Below are positions 33,228-45,060 of a stretch of 64,000 nt of DNA, piece by piece. The stretch covers positions 25,332,456-25,396,455 of the forward strand of contig OX457038.1 of assembly GCA_949752735.1 (NCBI GenBank), read 5' to 3'. Source of the DNA: Lumbricus terrestris (taxonomy: Eukaryota; Annelida; Clitellata; Crassiclitellata; Lumbricidae). Positions within the stretch are counted from its first letter, which is position 1. Each line of letters begins with the position of its first letter. The notes under the pieces were generated by a model. That model did not search any database. It was not told where the DNA came from and saw only the letters and a list, made by a program, of their open reading frames with translations. A program made the position numbers and the translations under genes.

Positions 33228-35519
33228 ATGGAGATTTCTGCCTTTACGGCGGCAGGTAAGGAATTAGGTCTTGCAGGAGATGAGCTAAGAATTTTCGTAG
33301 GCGAACAGCAGGCTGCAGCGCGAGAAGAACGCCTGCAGATCCGCCAGTTGGAAGCGCAAGAAAGAGAGAGAGAAGAAAGAGACAAGAACAGGAAAAAAGA
33401 AGAGAGAGAAAAAGAAATGGAGAGAGTTGAAAGAGAGAAAGAGAGGGAAAGAGAAGAAAGAGCAATGGAAATACAAAGAATAAAAAGGGAAAAGGAAAGG
33501 GAAAGAGAAGAACGAGAAAGGGAGAGGGACAGGCAAGAAGCCGAAAGAGAGTCCGTCCGCAGACACGAGTTGGAAGTGCTAAAGCTAAAAACCTCGGTCA
33601 TCGCACGGGACCGTGAGGAATTGGAGGACGAAGCCCATAGCAATAGCAGTGGCTCTTATGAAAGGGCTAGGATCTCAGGCAGAGGAGGTAAGCTGCCTAA
33701 ACTACCGCCATTCGATGAGAATCGTGACAATATCGATTCTTATTTGACGCGATTCGAACGGTACGCTGATAGCATGGATTGGAGGGTGGAACGAAGACCA
33801 TTGTATTTGTCTTCTTTGCTAACTGGCCAAGCGCTTGAAGTTTATTCGAGGCTAAGCGCAGAGCAGGCAAATGATTACACCGCATTGAAACATGCTCTTC
33901 TTGACAGATACCAACTGAACGCAGAAGGCTTCAGAAAACGATTCTATGGCGCTAAGCTCGAGACAGCAGAAACAATTCCCCAGTTTCTAGCCAGAATAGA
34001 CGGGTACTGGGCTCGTTGGCTTGACTTGGAAGGGGTGGAACAATCATACGAGGCAGTGAAGGAAGTCATTCTCAGAGAAAGGGTTTTGTCTGCTTTGCCT
34101 ATGGAGGTATCAGTTTACATAAAGGAACGTGCGGAAAAGAGAATTGGGAAGATAACACAATTAGCCCAGAGTTTCATAGACGCCCATAAGGAAGACGACA
34201 GTGGGGGTAGATATTCAAATGAGGAAACGTTTGACCGACAGCGCCAGACGGTGGCATTAGATCAAGTAGAGCGCGAGGAGCTGGGCCAGAGGAGACCGGT
34301 CATCAGGCAGCAGCAAAGGGCGGGACCAGGTCAGAGGCTCTGCTGGACTTGCTTTAGTCCCTCCCACACAGCATCACGATGCCGCTACGCCTTCAAGAGG
34401 CAGCAACAGGGCGACACACAAACAGACAATCCATCCCCACATCAGCAGAGTTGCGGGGGAGATCCCCACACGGCATCCGGGATGCAGGAGGTAAGGGAAG
34501 GAGAAGGGGGCACTAATAACGAGGCGGAGCCGCAAGGGCCCAACGGCGTTGCCTACGCCTTATGCGTAGCCCACAACAGAGCAGGCTGTTCACAATGTAT
34601 GAAATTCTGTCATAGACCAGATGTCCCAGCCGGTGGCCAAGCGGTCTTTGAGGTGTATCAGGCAGGAGGCGGGATGCTCAGATTCATGGCCCTGCTAGGC
34701 AATAAACGGGTAGACTGCATAAGAGATTCTGGGTGTACAACGGTCATAGTGAGAAAATCGCTAATCGACCCCACCAGGCTAACCGGGAGATCGAGGACCT
34801 GTAGGCTAGCGGACGGGACCGAGGTTAGCTGTCCAGAAGCAGAAGTGGATATAGTATCGCCTTTCTTTCAGGGTAGGACGCTGGCCCTAGGCATGAATAA
34901 TCCTGCGGCCGACCTGCTCATAGGAAACATCAAGGGTGCATCCCTCCACCCGACACGGGCTGGTCCCAACATACCAACGTACGCTGGGAATAAAACCAAC
35001 ACAGAGAGACGTGAAGAAGGATACAGGACCTATAGGGCGAGTGATAGATTCGGCTATAGGAAGTATAACGCGACAAATTGGAGAGATAAACATGCTGATG
35101 TCGGGCGTAATGATAGGATGAAAGACAGAGGAAACTGTTTAGACTGGCGACGGCCGAACCAAGGATCAGGGTCGAGAGCAAATGCGCAAAATGAATTAAG
35201 AACGTGTGGTCGTGGAGAAAATTGGAATAATGGACCATGGGTAAGAAAGACATGGCTAAACTCGAGGAGGAGAGTTTCGGAGTCTAAGATAGGCGATGAT
35301 GGGGTGGAATGGAAAACTTACAGAATAGTAGATGGACCTACTAAGGCGGTGGGTGAACCTGAGAGCAAACACATAGATAATTTCGATGACGGGTTTAGGA
35401 GTGAAGATGTACTGAGCTGGAGGAAGAAGGAAGGTTTTGACAGGCGAAAAGAAGTGCCATGTTATTATACGGCAGGGAGGTGGCAGAAAGGTCCTAGAAG
35501 AAAGGGGTCAAATGTTTAG
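33228..35519 (+). CDS. Gag-protease-like polyprotein of LTR element
   Basis: The ORF encodes 763 residues. I chose ATG at 33228 because the upstream codon at 33216 is GTG. Residues about 30-135 are a charged E/R/K-rich region likely to form a coiled coil. Residues about 150-335 resemble the capsid domain of Gypsy elements that gave rise to the vertebrate SCAN domain: KLPKLPPF, an LTGQALEVYSRL block, GFRKRF, PQFLARI, and RERVLSALP are visible. A CCHC zinc knuckle, CWTCFSPSHTASRC, sits at about 372-385. Residues about 490-570 look like a retroviral-type aspartic protease, with DSGCT at about 500 in place of the usual DSGAT/DTGA, and LLIGN near 563. The last 190 residues are basic and rich in R, G, W and N, with no motif known to me. 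No polymerase follows. Confidence 0.85.
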   Translation: MEISAFTAAGKELGLAGDELRIFVGEQQAAAREERLQIRQLEAQEREREERDKNRKKEEREKEMERVEREKEREREERAMEIQRIKREKEREREERERERDRQEAERESVRRHELEVLKLKTSVIARDREELEDEAHSNSSGSYERARISGRGGKLPKLPPFDENRDNIDSYLTRFERYADSMDWRVERRPLYLSSLLTGQALEVYSRLSAEQANDYTALKHALLDRYQLNAEGFRKRFYGAKLETAETIPQFLARIDGYWARWLDLEGVEQSYEAVKEVILRERVLSALPMEVSVYIKERAEKRIGKITQLAQSFIDAHKEDDSGGRYSNEETFDRQRQTVALDQVEREELGQRRPVIRQQQRAGPGQRLCWTCFSPSHTASRCRYAFKRQQQGDTQTDNPSPHQQSCGGDPHTASGMQEVREGEGGTNNEAEPQGPNGVAYALCVAHNRAGCSQCMKFCHRPDVPAGGQAVFEVYQAGGGMLRFMALLGNKRVDCIRDSGCTTVIVRKSLIDPTRLTGRSRTCRLADGTEVSCPEAEVDIVSPFFQGRTLALGMNNPAADLLIGNIKGASLHPTRAGPNIPTYAGNKTNTERREEGYRTYRASDRFGYRKYNATNWRDKHADVGRNDRMKDRGNCLDWRRPNQGSGSRANAQNELRTCGRGENWNNGPWVRKTWLNSRRRVSESKIGDDGVEWKTYRIVDGPTKAVGEPESKHIDNFDDGFRSEDVLSWRKKEGFDRRKEVPCYYTAGRWQKGPRRKGSNV

Positions 35520-36102
35520 TCAAGAGAGTTAATAAAATAAAGGAAAGAGGCACAGATGTTAAGGACTAGTGAGATGTTATTGAACATGAGAAGAAGGTGG
35601 GTTCTGCTCTCATTTAAGACAAGCAAGCTTTCTTGTAGTAGCCAAGACAATAAGCTTGACATTGGTGAATAGGATTTGGAAATTCAAGTGGCTCATGATA
35701 TCATAGGTAATAAAAGTTGACAGAAAGGGAATGCATAGATCTTAGTCGAAGAAAGAAAGGGTTTGGCACTGATCGGGACTTTACTAACGTTTAACTGGTA
35801 TGCGGACAAACTAGATTCTATACAGGTGAAACAGAATGCTGTTTAGACTAAAACCTATATATATATATAGCATAATAGGTGAAGAGAATAATATATCCGT
35901 TCTGCATTGGAAAATAAACAAAGTGCCAAGGCCACACACTGAGGAAGTATGTACATTAGGCATGAGCAGCATTCTTCTTCAACTACATGTAGATTCTAAA
36001 TGCCTATAATAAATGTTGATAATACGATTAACTTAATCGTACTCAAGTCTCATATATACGAAGTAATGTCTCAACTCGGGGAGATTTGTTACCAAATCTT
36101 CT
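35520..36102. other. LTR element 3' internal region, non-coding
   Basis: Between the ORF stop and the polypurine tract. It has no long open frame and no polymerase, RNase H or integrase motifs. Confidence 0.6.
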
Positions 36103-36112
36103 AAAGAAGGGG
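36103..36112 (+). promoter_or_regulatory. Polypurine tract
   Basis: AAAGAAGGGG lies immediately before the 3' LTR, where plus-strand DNA synthesis of an LTR element is primed. Confidence 0.7.
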
Positions 36113-36152
36113 AGTCATTATTGTAGAGTTGAACACTTTTCGTATATATGTA

Positions 36153-36186
<34 letters not shown>

Positions 36187-37387
36187 AACCATTATGCATG
36201 TATGTATTGTGTGTATGTATATATATATATATTGCGGCGGAGTAGGCCTACCCTCCCCATCGTCACCCTGGGCGGAGTGGTGCACTCTCTCTCTCTCTCT
36301 CTCTCGCTCCTGCTTCTCACGACCCGGATGACCCCGGGGTCGAAGAGAGTCGGATGACCCCGACGACCTGGGCGTAGTGAAGAATGTTCACACCCCCTCC
36401 ACCTACCCTGGCGGAGTGGCACCCCTTTCTGGCGTCCTACAGCCCTAGCGTGGGGGAGAAGAAGGGGACTGGAGGGAAAATATAGCCTACACTAACGGCG
36501 GATCGGAAAAGAAAGACGAGTGGAAGTCGGGACGGCAGAGAGGAGGGAACGGAGAACGACGGGTGTTCGAGCGATCAACAGAACTCTCGTCGAACGAAAA
36601 TCGTCTACAGACCGCGGGTCTAACGTCAACGGACCGGTTGTCGAGACACCGCGTTCGAACGGACTAGAATCTTAAGCCTGTGCGCCCGAAACGACGAGCG
36701 GAGTATTATAGTCGGGACGATGCACGACCCGCTCTGAAGGGAACAGGAGCATTTTTCTTCATTTGGACTCTGCCGACGGAATCTTCCAGATATTCACTTA
36801 GTAGTGATAGACTATCGCTCTAACGACCATTTTTCGGCGGAGCGAACTGTGTTGCGGACGATATTCTACACCTTCATCGATCCATGCAGGATACGTAGCC
36901 TACTACACGCCACACCACGACCATCCATGCGGACCGTTGCCTCGTCGCCCTCCCCACGCGCCACTCCGCCGCCCCCGGGGGTCCACGGTATTGTGTATTG
37001 TGTATTTTTTTTTAAACATTGGATTCTTAGATACATCTGTTGTCGTCATCATGAACGTATGATTCAAATCGAACCTTTTAAGATTTTAATACCTTTGGAC
37101 TTTTCCGGTTCCTATGCATCGATTGGATAATTTCACTTTCATTCATCCATCAAATCATTCGCAATTCACTCATTCATTCGGTCGTTCATTCAGTAAACTA
37201 TCTTACACAATACGAATAATATGCATATGTAAAATTGTCATGGACCAATTATAATACACGTATGTTTTCTCTTCTTTTAAAATTCTGACTCCGAATCTGT
37301 TCAAATTAATCCATAACTCCTCATTATATATCCCGGTTGGTCTGAAGGTAACCCGATAATGCCACTAAATTAGATAGGACCACAACA
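36113..37387 (+). repeat. 3' LTR
   Basis: 1,275 bp, the direct copy of 31519-32776. It is longer mainly through its TA run and has one extra T in the run near 37004. Confidence 0.92.
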
Positions 37388-37451
37388 GTCATTCAGCGCA
37401 TTCAGTCGACAACGAACGTTCATTGCTCCGAGGCAATAGTCATCTTTGGCT

Positions 37452-37597
37452 GCTGGTGGTGGTGGTGGTGGTGGTGGTAGTTGTGGTATTGGTGGTTGTG
37501 ATGATGATGGTGGTGGTGGTGGTGGTGGTGGTGTGGTGGTCGTGGTGGTGGTCGTGGTGGTGGTGGTGGTGGTGGTGGTGGTGGTGGTGGTGGTGGA
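37452..37597. repeat. (GGT)n microsatellite
   Basis: TGG triplets with GAT and CGT interruptions; frames give poly-V/G/W or poly-H/P peptides that are not genes. Confidence 0.95.
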
Positions 37598-37762
37598 GAA
37601 CGGCGTTTCTTCTCAGACGAAGACAGGTTTAGGACTCTAGTGGCAGCAATAACGACATGAGCCGATAACAATGATGCGAGGTCAACCATTGTTATAATTG
37701 CCACCGACGATGATGCGTCGATTGGCTGAGAACGTCTAGAGTACGCTAAGGGCGGAAACCCC

Positions 37763-37770
37763 ACTGCTGT

Positions 37771-37808
<38 letters not shown>

Positions 37809-37826
37809 CTGGTGGTGGTGGTGGTG
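37763..37826. repeat. (GCT)n-(GGT)n microsatellite
   Basis: CTG triplets followed by GGT triplets. Confidence 0.9.
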
Positions 37827-38040
37827 AAGATTGGTCTGCGTCAAGCGATGAAGGCAACGACGGTGATGCATCGGTCGATGGAGGAGATGTCGCTCTCCTC
37901 CTGCTACTCCTCCTCCTTCTCATTCTCATTCTCCTCCTCCTCATTCTCCTTCCATCCTCTCCTCCAATCTCTGCTGCTGCTGCTGCTGCAGTGGCATTAA
38001 CGAAGTCTGGAGACGATTAACTGCACATCATTCATCCGCC

Positions 38041-38088
38041 TTCTCCTCCTATTCCTCCTCCTATTCCTCCTCCTCTTCCTCCTCCTCT

Positions 38089-38119
<31 letters not shown>

Positions 38120-38226
38120 TCTCTTCTTCTTCCTCCTCCTCCTTCTCTTCTTCCTCCTCCTCCTCCTCCCCTCCTCTTCTTCCTCTTCTTCTTCCTCCTC
38201 CTCCTTCTCCTCCTCTTCCTCCTCCC
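38041..38226. repeat. Degenerate (TCC/TTC)n tract
   Basis: C/T-only triplet DNA on this strand. Confidence 0.9.
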
Positions 38227-39517
38227 GTTCTCTTCCACTCTTATCACGGAGTTCCTGCAAATGCCTAATCTGCTGTCTAAACTAAGTCTTTCCGTCTAAA
38301 TAATAGGTTCTGCTTCCATTGAAAAAGCGACACATTAATGGCACATCGAACTTCCTGCAGAATCTTTGGAAATTGGACGCAAGGACTTGCTCGTTAATTT
38401 AAGGTCAGATTCTTTAAGTTCAGTATAAGTTATAGGTGAAATCAATATAATGAAAACTGCACCGTGTGGCAGAATGTGATCTCTTAGAATTATATTATAT
38501 AAGATGCGCTCCTTTACACTTCATGCCACACTCTGAGTACAATGATGAGTTGCAAGAACAGCTGAAGTATCGCTGTTCTGTAATCTTCATTTTGTCTGAT
38601 CAGCATCAGACGAATGTGTCTGCTTGTGTGCCACTGCAACCCGTCTTCGTAATTCGTTAAGTTTAGATTAAGACTTTCATTGTCTTTCTTCCACCAATCA
38701 CCACCTTATGCTGCGGAAGAAAACTTCAACTTCCAGCACAATGTCCTCTTGCAATTGCAAACCAATATTACTGACTACGACCTCCTCCGCCATTTGACGA
38801 ATCTCTGTCGGACATTCAGGACTCAGTGTAACTACAGTTATTCAAATTTTGTGAAATCTCTGTTCTTCCCAATCCCCTTACCCTGCGGTTGGCAGAGGTG
38901 TCCAGCACCTATATACCAGAGTGACCTGCAGACACAGGTGATGATGACCAGCTGCAGGTGATGACCAGCTGCAGTTGTACATTCACACTCGTCACAAACC
39001 ATTTTGCGATGGTAACGACAGTTGAGAGCGCCACCTGCTGCTGCTGCTGGTCAGTTCTTCTTCCATTGTCTTCTCGCCATCTATTCAGCCACACAAACGA
39101 CCACAACAGGCCACCTGGCGGCGCCTCCTTCCACACCTCCCCCCACCCACATGCCCACTGCAGCAGCAGAAGCCATAGAGAATTGTTGACGTCGTCGTCA
39201 GTCTATATGGCTCTGGTCTATGGCTCGATGGCTCGATGGCTCGACGTCTATCGTCTCGTTTGACAGCAATCGTCCTAATCGTAAATTATTTAAGCCGGAG
39301 ACGCACAGCGGTCCATTCACGTTGTCAGTTATGCATAATATACTCAGACACGTAGATGTCATGTGGCGCTAAAGAAATTACCTCTGCAGCTGTCAGCCAC
39401 GAACAGCATTCTGTGCTTCGGCTGAACAGCGTAGTATGCAAGACCCGACTTCATTCATAATCTATGAATTCTTGAATCTGGCTGAGAATATTGGCAGCGT
39501 TCATTTCCTTGTTAGGC
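38227..39517. other. No recognised gene
   Basis: Several 60-100 codon open frames exist (for example 38466-38660 and 38680-38961), but none shows splice-consistent extension or a known domain. An exon in this stretch cannot be excluded. Confidence 0.35.
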
Positions 39518-39566
39518 GATGATGAAGAAGATGATGATGAGGATGAAGAAGAAGAAATAGAAGAAG

Positions 39567-39598
<32 letters not shown>

Positions 39599-39702
39599 GA
39601 AGAGGAAGGAGAAGAAGAAGAAGAAGAAGAAGACGAAGAAGAAGAAGAAGAAGAAGAAATAGAAGATGATGATAGAAGAAGAAGAAGAAGAAGAAGAAGA
39701 AG

Positions 39703-39734
<32 letters not shown>

Positions 39735-39991
39735 GAAGAGGAAGGAGAAGAAGAAGAAGAAGAAGAAGACGAAGAAGAAGAAGAAGAAGAAATAGAAGAT
39801 GATGATGAAGAAGAAGAAGAAGAAGAAATAGAAGAAGAAGAAGAAGAAGGAGATGATGATGATGATGATGAAGAAGAAGAAGAAGAAGAAGAAGAAATAG
39901 AAGAAGAAATAGAAGAAGAAGAAGATGAAGAAGAAGAAGAAGAAGAAGAAGAAGAAAGAAGAATAAGAAGAGGTATAAGAAGAAGTAGAAG
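39518..39991. repeat. (GAA)n microsatellite, ~470 bp
   Basis: GAA triplets with GAT and ATA interruptions. A block around GTAGAAGAGGAAGGAGAAG occurs twice, at 39595 and 39730, showing internal duplication. Poly-E, poly-R and poly-S frames are artefacts. Confidence 0.95.
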
Positions 39992-40377
39992 CTGGTTTTC
40001 TTCATCCAAGGCGAACAATAATTATGTCATCTGTTATAATTATTAGAAGTCTTCTTTGTGGCCTGAAAGCGTCGTCGTCTGAGTATAATAGCGCATGTAG
40101 ATAGAAAATGTCACGTATGATCAACATACTGAGATGACACAGTAGGCTAGTAGTGGCAGTACACACTCTCTTTAAATATCTAATTGTGCGTCGTGAATCG
40201 AAGATGAAGAGACGTATACAACTATACATATACTTTTGTCGCCGCTGTATATCTGAATAAATTACGTAACACATCACCTTGTTCATTATTCTGCGCTACA
40301 TCCGCACGACTGCAGCGTATACGCATACAACGACTGTTTGCAGAAGGAAATTCATGAATTCGAGATTCGCTTTTGGT
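39992..40377. other. No recognised feature
   Basis: Unique-looking sequence. Confidence 0.35.
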
Positions 40378-40501
40378 CTGCAGCAGAAGCAGCAGCAGCA
40401 GCAGCAGTTCTGTTGCTGTTCTTGTCGCTATTGCTGTTATTGCTGCTGCTGTTGCTGCTGTTGATGTTGCTGCTGTTGCTGCTGCTGTTGCTGCTGTTGC
40501 A
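40378..40501. repeat. CAG run followed by CTG/TTG run
   Basis: A (CAG)n block (40380-40407) is followed within about 30 bp by GCTGTTGCTGCTG repeats. The two halves are complementary and could form a hairpin. Confidence 0.85.
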
Positions 40502-40639
40502 ATGTGCGATCAACCCTTTAATGAGATGCAGCTGTTAATTAATCTTTCGATTCTGCGGATGTCATTTCACTCGACCGGCCTCCGTTCATTGTCTTCATGA
40601 CTGCAGGTCGGTTACTGTTTAATTAACGACGCCATGTAA

Positions 40640-40725
40640 TTACAAAGATGTTTAACGTCCCCTCCTCCTTTGTCCAAGCTTTGGACTAGCACTATCAGTG
40701 TACGGGATGTGGCAGAGTTAGTTTA
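40640..40725 (+). repeat. Dispersed repeat fragment, copy A
   Basis: CCCTCCTCCTTTGTCCA, then GGACTAGCACT, then GTGGCAGAGTTA align with CCCTCCTCCTTTATCCA, GACTGGCACT and GTGGCGGAGTTA at 60570-60640. The parent element is not identified. Confidence 0.5.
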
Positions 40726-41993
40726 TTTACTTCTCGTTCAGCTTCTTCTTCTTCTTCCTCTTGAACCTGTTGCATATTCCCGTTTCCTCTTTCACCAGCA
40801 TGTCTGCTCATCAATGAGCCACATCTGCGTCATCAGCAACTCTTCATTAAGTTGACTCAGATTCATGTCTATCCTTCATCATCTATATTCTACATGTATC
40901 TCCATGTGTCTCCGTTATCAACCCTGTCCATCCTATGCATCTTTCTCTCGGTCAGATGTTTTAGAGATGTGTCAGCAAATTAGATAATTATGCTACAGTG
41001 TTTTATTTGTGAGAAAAGAGCTGAGGCGTAATAGATTAATAGATTCGCATTGCTCTCCTTCAACAACATTTATACTCAGAAGCGCTTCCGTCAGAGCCTC
41101 GGCTAAAGAAAACAGTATTAAGAATTTAAGATTATGGTAAAACGTGGTAAGACAAGGCTGCTGCTGTACAATAATTATATGGTGCCAAAGGAAACACATT
41201 CCAGACTGCAGGACCAGCAATGGAAGAGGCACGGAGCTATACCTCACAGATTACAATGTATACGAACCGGGGGGGAAGGAGGGAGGTTAAACCATTTGTT
41301 GCTTCATGTAAAACAACTTGCGATTCGTGAGATGTTTTTGTTGACTGTGCCCTCATATTTTTCAGTTACTTAGTTAGGGAGTTCGAAGAAAAGCTAGGGT
41401 TTTAACACCCTAGACAGTTTTGCAGCTAAAGCATTGTGGCACTGGTAAGTACAACCCGGACTTGCATATTAATAATTTTACATTAATAGACTTAACAGTA
41501 AATGCAAACGAAATAATGTTTCAATCTTTTATTTAAAAAAAATATTGCTACTTTTAAATAAAAGGTAATATCTTTATCGTCTTGTCATATTTTATTTAGC
41601 AAACATACACACAACTTAGCACATGCAGTCATGCAAGCAGTGATTCATGCTGTCATACATCAATCTAGTTAGAGGCCAATGTAACAGTTGGGTGCAACTC
41701 TTCACTCAAGGTTGACCTTCGAATCTTCTGCTGACAACATTACACACCGTTATTTTACTTGAATAGTTGTGTTGTCAGTGTGTAGCAAGGAAAAACGTCA
41801 ATTAGCTCGGTGTTGAAATGGAACGCAATTATATGCAAATGCCTCTTTACGATTGTAATCTCTTTGCGAACGTTATCTGCTCTTGGTCGTATGAACCACA
41901 TGCAGAAAGCAACGCAACTGAAAAATACGTTGCAAGGTTGAACCGCTAATGCACACATCGCATGTTGCAAAAATCTGCTTAGACTCGATGTGT
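40726..41993. other. No recognised gene
   Basis: Unique-looking sequence. A 71-residue minus-strand frame at 41755-41970 has no recognisable domain. Confidence 0.35.
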
Positions 41994-42001
41994 AAAGTAA
42001 C

Positions 42002-42551
42002 CAGGAACGGGCAGTAATTTGATTGAGTAGGCCCTAATTGAAATTAAGTAATTTAAATTACAATTGTAATTGGTAATTTGTAATTTGCTGCTCTAAAAAC
42101 AATGCCTCATTTTCCCTCATAGCTATCCAACTGCTAACAAATTGTTTAGACAATTGTTTAATGGTGCGCCCTGCCTTGGTCTGCACCTGTAGAGAGTCTC
42201 TTTAGTTTTACAGGCATGTTTGTAAGACCCAAGAGCTGCGATCAGATAACTTGTTTGAATAGCTGCTGCTTCTTAAAGAAAACGAAATAGACATTTCTGA
42301 CACAATAAATAATAATACACATAGAAATAAGGAAAAAGGCATGCACCTCCTGGCGTAGCTTTTTTATTCCAATGATTTAAGCCCCCCCAAAATTTGTAGG
42401 CCTAATTGATGTAATTGAAATTATGCAATTTGTAATTTGAGTCTCTTAGTCAAAGTAATTTGTAGTCTAATTTGTAATTCAATTGCATTTTCTCCAGTAA
42501 TTGGTAATTTGTAATTCAATGACATGTTGCCCTGTAATTTGCCCATCCTTG
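42002..42551. mobile_element. hAT-type MITE, 550 bp
   Basis: Flanked by AAAGTAAC (41994-42001) and AAAGTGAC (42552-42559), an 8-bp duplication with one change. The left end is CAGGAACGGGCAGTAATTTG; the right end reverse-complemented is CAAGGATGGGCAAATTACAG. Subterminal DNA is packed with TAATTTGTAATT and its complement, as in several invertebrate hAT families. No transposase ORF remains. Confidence 0.75.
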
Positions 42552-42559
42552 AAAGTGAC

Positions 42560-43324
42560 AAGCTAAGAAGCTTAGTAAAGCGACTGTGAATATCTGTAGG
42601 ATTGAACGATGTATCTTATTATCCCTGATTTATGGCTTCTTTTGATTGGTGGCTTCAATCAGTTCATTGTGTCTCCACAATTATTGTTGCTGCCCTAATT
42701 AATTTCGTTCAGAAATCTGATGATGATGACAGAAATTCGTTACAAAATAATCCAGATTAATTTTCCGTTAATCTTTCGCTTAATCTGACAACAAGATGAG
42801 GGAACGAGAAATTAAGTTTTCTCATTGTCCTGACTTATTTCTGATGAAGGCAAATCGGTTTCTCAATTGACCTCTAAACTGTTATTGATCAACGTCACAA
42901 ATTTTCCAAGGGTAGGCTACAGACTCATATCTCATCATCTCGAAATCAGTTGAAGAATGGAATTGAATTACATATAATATATATATTTCATGCGACGAAA
43001 CAATCGGAGAACGACAATTCATCTCCATGTTGTCGACATGAGAACAGTTGACCTTCGTCCTCTGCCGGGTCACCAGTCTCTCTCGGTCCTCCCTGTCTTT
43101 TCTTCCTGTCAGTCCTGTCCTCCCTTCCCTTCCTTCCCTCCGTTCATCCGCCTAGGACAGAGCAGGAATCACGTAGGACCACCAGCGTCGTCGACAGCGA
43201 CCACCCACCTCTCCCTGCCCTGCCCCACCCCCATTCCCCATTGACGCCGATATTCATCGACGCACGAAGACGCAGTCGACCATTGATCAAGAGCTGCAGC
43301 GCTAATCTGCGCCAATACAAATCT
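42560..43324. other. No recognised gene
   Basis: Unique-looking sequence with a short C/T-rich part at 43100-43145. Confidence 0.35.
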
Positions 43325-43620
43325 TAAGAGGACGAGGAGGAGGAGGAAAAGGAGGAGAAAAAGGAGGAGAAAAAGGAGGAAAAGGAGGAGGAGGAGAGGC
43401 AAAAGGAGCACAGAAGGAGCAGAATATGTAGAGGGAGAAGTAGAGGCACAGAGAGCAGGAGGAGGAGGGCGAAAATTGGCTCCAGAAGTAGGAAGGAAAA
43501 AGAAGTGTGAGGACGGATGCGAGCAGAAGGAATAAGGCAGGAAAGAGAGAAGAACTGGAGAAGCCAGAAGTTGGAAGGAGAAGAATGGAAAGAGAGAGAC
43601 GGAAAGGAAGGAACAGGAAA
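43325..43620. repeat. Purine-rich (GGA/GAA)n region
   Basis: GAGGAGGAAAAGG units, strongest at 43328-43400, then weaker purine richness. Confidence 0.75.
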
Positions 43621-43669
43621 ACAGGAAACGTGACAGGTATATATAGAGCACGGTATCATGGAAGGAGGA

Positions 43670-43705
43670 GGGTTAAGGTTAGGGTCTGGGTTAGGGTTAG
43701 GGTTA
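43670..43705 (+). repeat. Interstitial telomere-like (TTAGGG)n
   Basis: Six degenerate hexamers, GGGTTAAGGTTAGGGTCT then GGGTTAGGGTTAGGGTTA. TTAGGG is the telomere repeat of most animals. Four GGG runs (43682-43702) could form a G-quadruplex. Confidence 0.7.
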
Positions 43706-44198
<493 letters not shown>

Positions 44199-45060
44199 GG
44201 CAGAAAACGTAATTTATTAGTGGTATATATCATAGAATGAGGTGTTTCGTATAAGATGATAATGGCGACTTATGCGGTGGTGGATGACAGGTGAGCAGAA
44301 GAGAGGAAAATAGTCAGACAGATTAAGGTGATTGGAAGAAATAGATAATTATGAGACCACCAGGAAGGAGAGGAAGTAGAGGAAGGAGTGGACCATACTG
44401 GCGTGGACGATGCGGCTGCAGTGAAATAAACTGCAAGTCTGTAAATGAAATATTGAAAACTAAGTTGTATTAGACCTTAGCATATAAATACAGGATATCA
44501 ATTAAGTAATCAACAATACAAAAGTAAATTGAGATTTAAAATCAAAAACTGGGCGTGTGTTCTTGAATTATGATTATGCGTGCATGATTATAAAAAAGCT
44601 GTATCATGCGTTATTAAGCAATTGGCGTGAATGTTGATCTGGCAGTTGTGCTTTACGAAAGCAAGACTTCCTAGAGTAGGCCTATATATGGCTGACGACG
44701 GCCCTATAAAACGGTCCTGAGAAGATGAGAGAGATAAGAGACAGAAGAAGAAGACAAAGGCGAGGAAACAAAGATAGTACAATGTCTGCTATCTGAAACA
44801 AAATACTCCAGATGTTCATTTGCCATTTATGCTAGAGACTATAGAGCATAGGCCAATACATGATTTTCGTTTAATTCTTTTTTTAAACTAAATTGTTGTG
44901 TGTCAGCCTAAAAAAATTCAACAGACGAATATTCTAATGATAAGACAGAAAAGGGAATGACAAAGAAAAACAGAATTGAAGAGGCACAAAGGAGTAAAAA
45001 ATCATGCAAGAGGAAAATTATGTAGATGAGAATTTGGAAAAAGGATGGCGTTAAGAAGGA
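44199..45060. other. No recognised feature
   Basis: Unique-looking, partly purine-rich sequence. Confidence 0.35.

Larger units (their letters stand above)
31519..37387 (+). mobile_element. Non-autonomous Gypsy-type LTR retrotransposon
   Basis: The 5,869-bp element has two direct LTRs, a primer-binding site, one long ORF and a polypurine tract. The interior (32777-36112) carries only a Gag-protease-like ORF; no reverse transcriptase, RNase H or integrase is present, so it must be mobilised by a complete relative. The two LTRs differ, by eye, only in the length of TA, CT and T runs, which implies a recent insertion. The outer edge is ambiguous: LTR identity begins at AGTCATTATTG, while a TG...CA convention would start it at 31528. 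GTCATT also follows the 3' LTR (37388-37393). A target duplication cannot be fixed with certainty. Confidence 0.9.

Noticed and set aside
37388..37393. GTCATT as a definite target duplication of the LTR element
   Set aside because: The same letters also occur at the start of both LTRs, so the apparent match at the outer edges may be part of the LTR.
43670..43705. A chromosome end
   Set aside because: Only six degenerate hexamers with ordinary sequence on both sides; interstitial at best.
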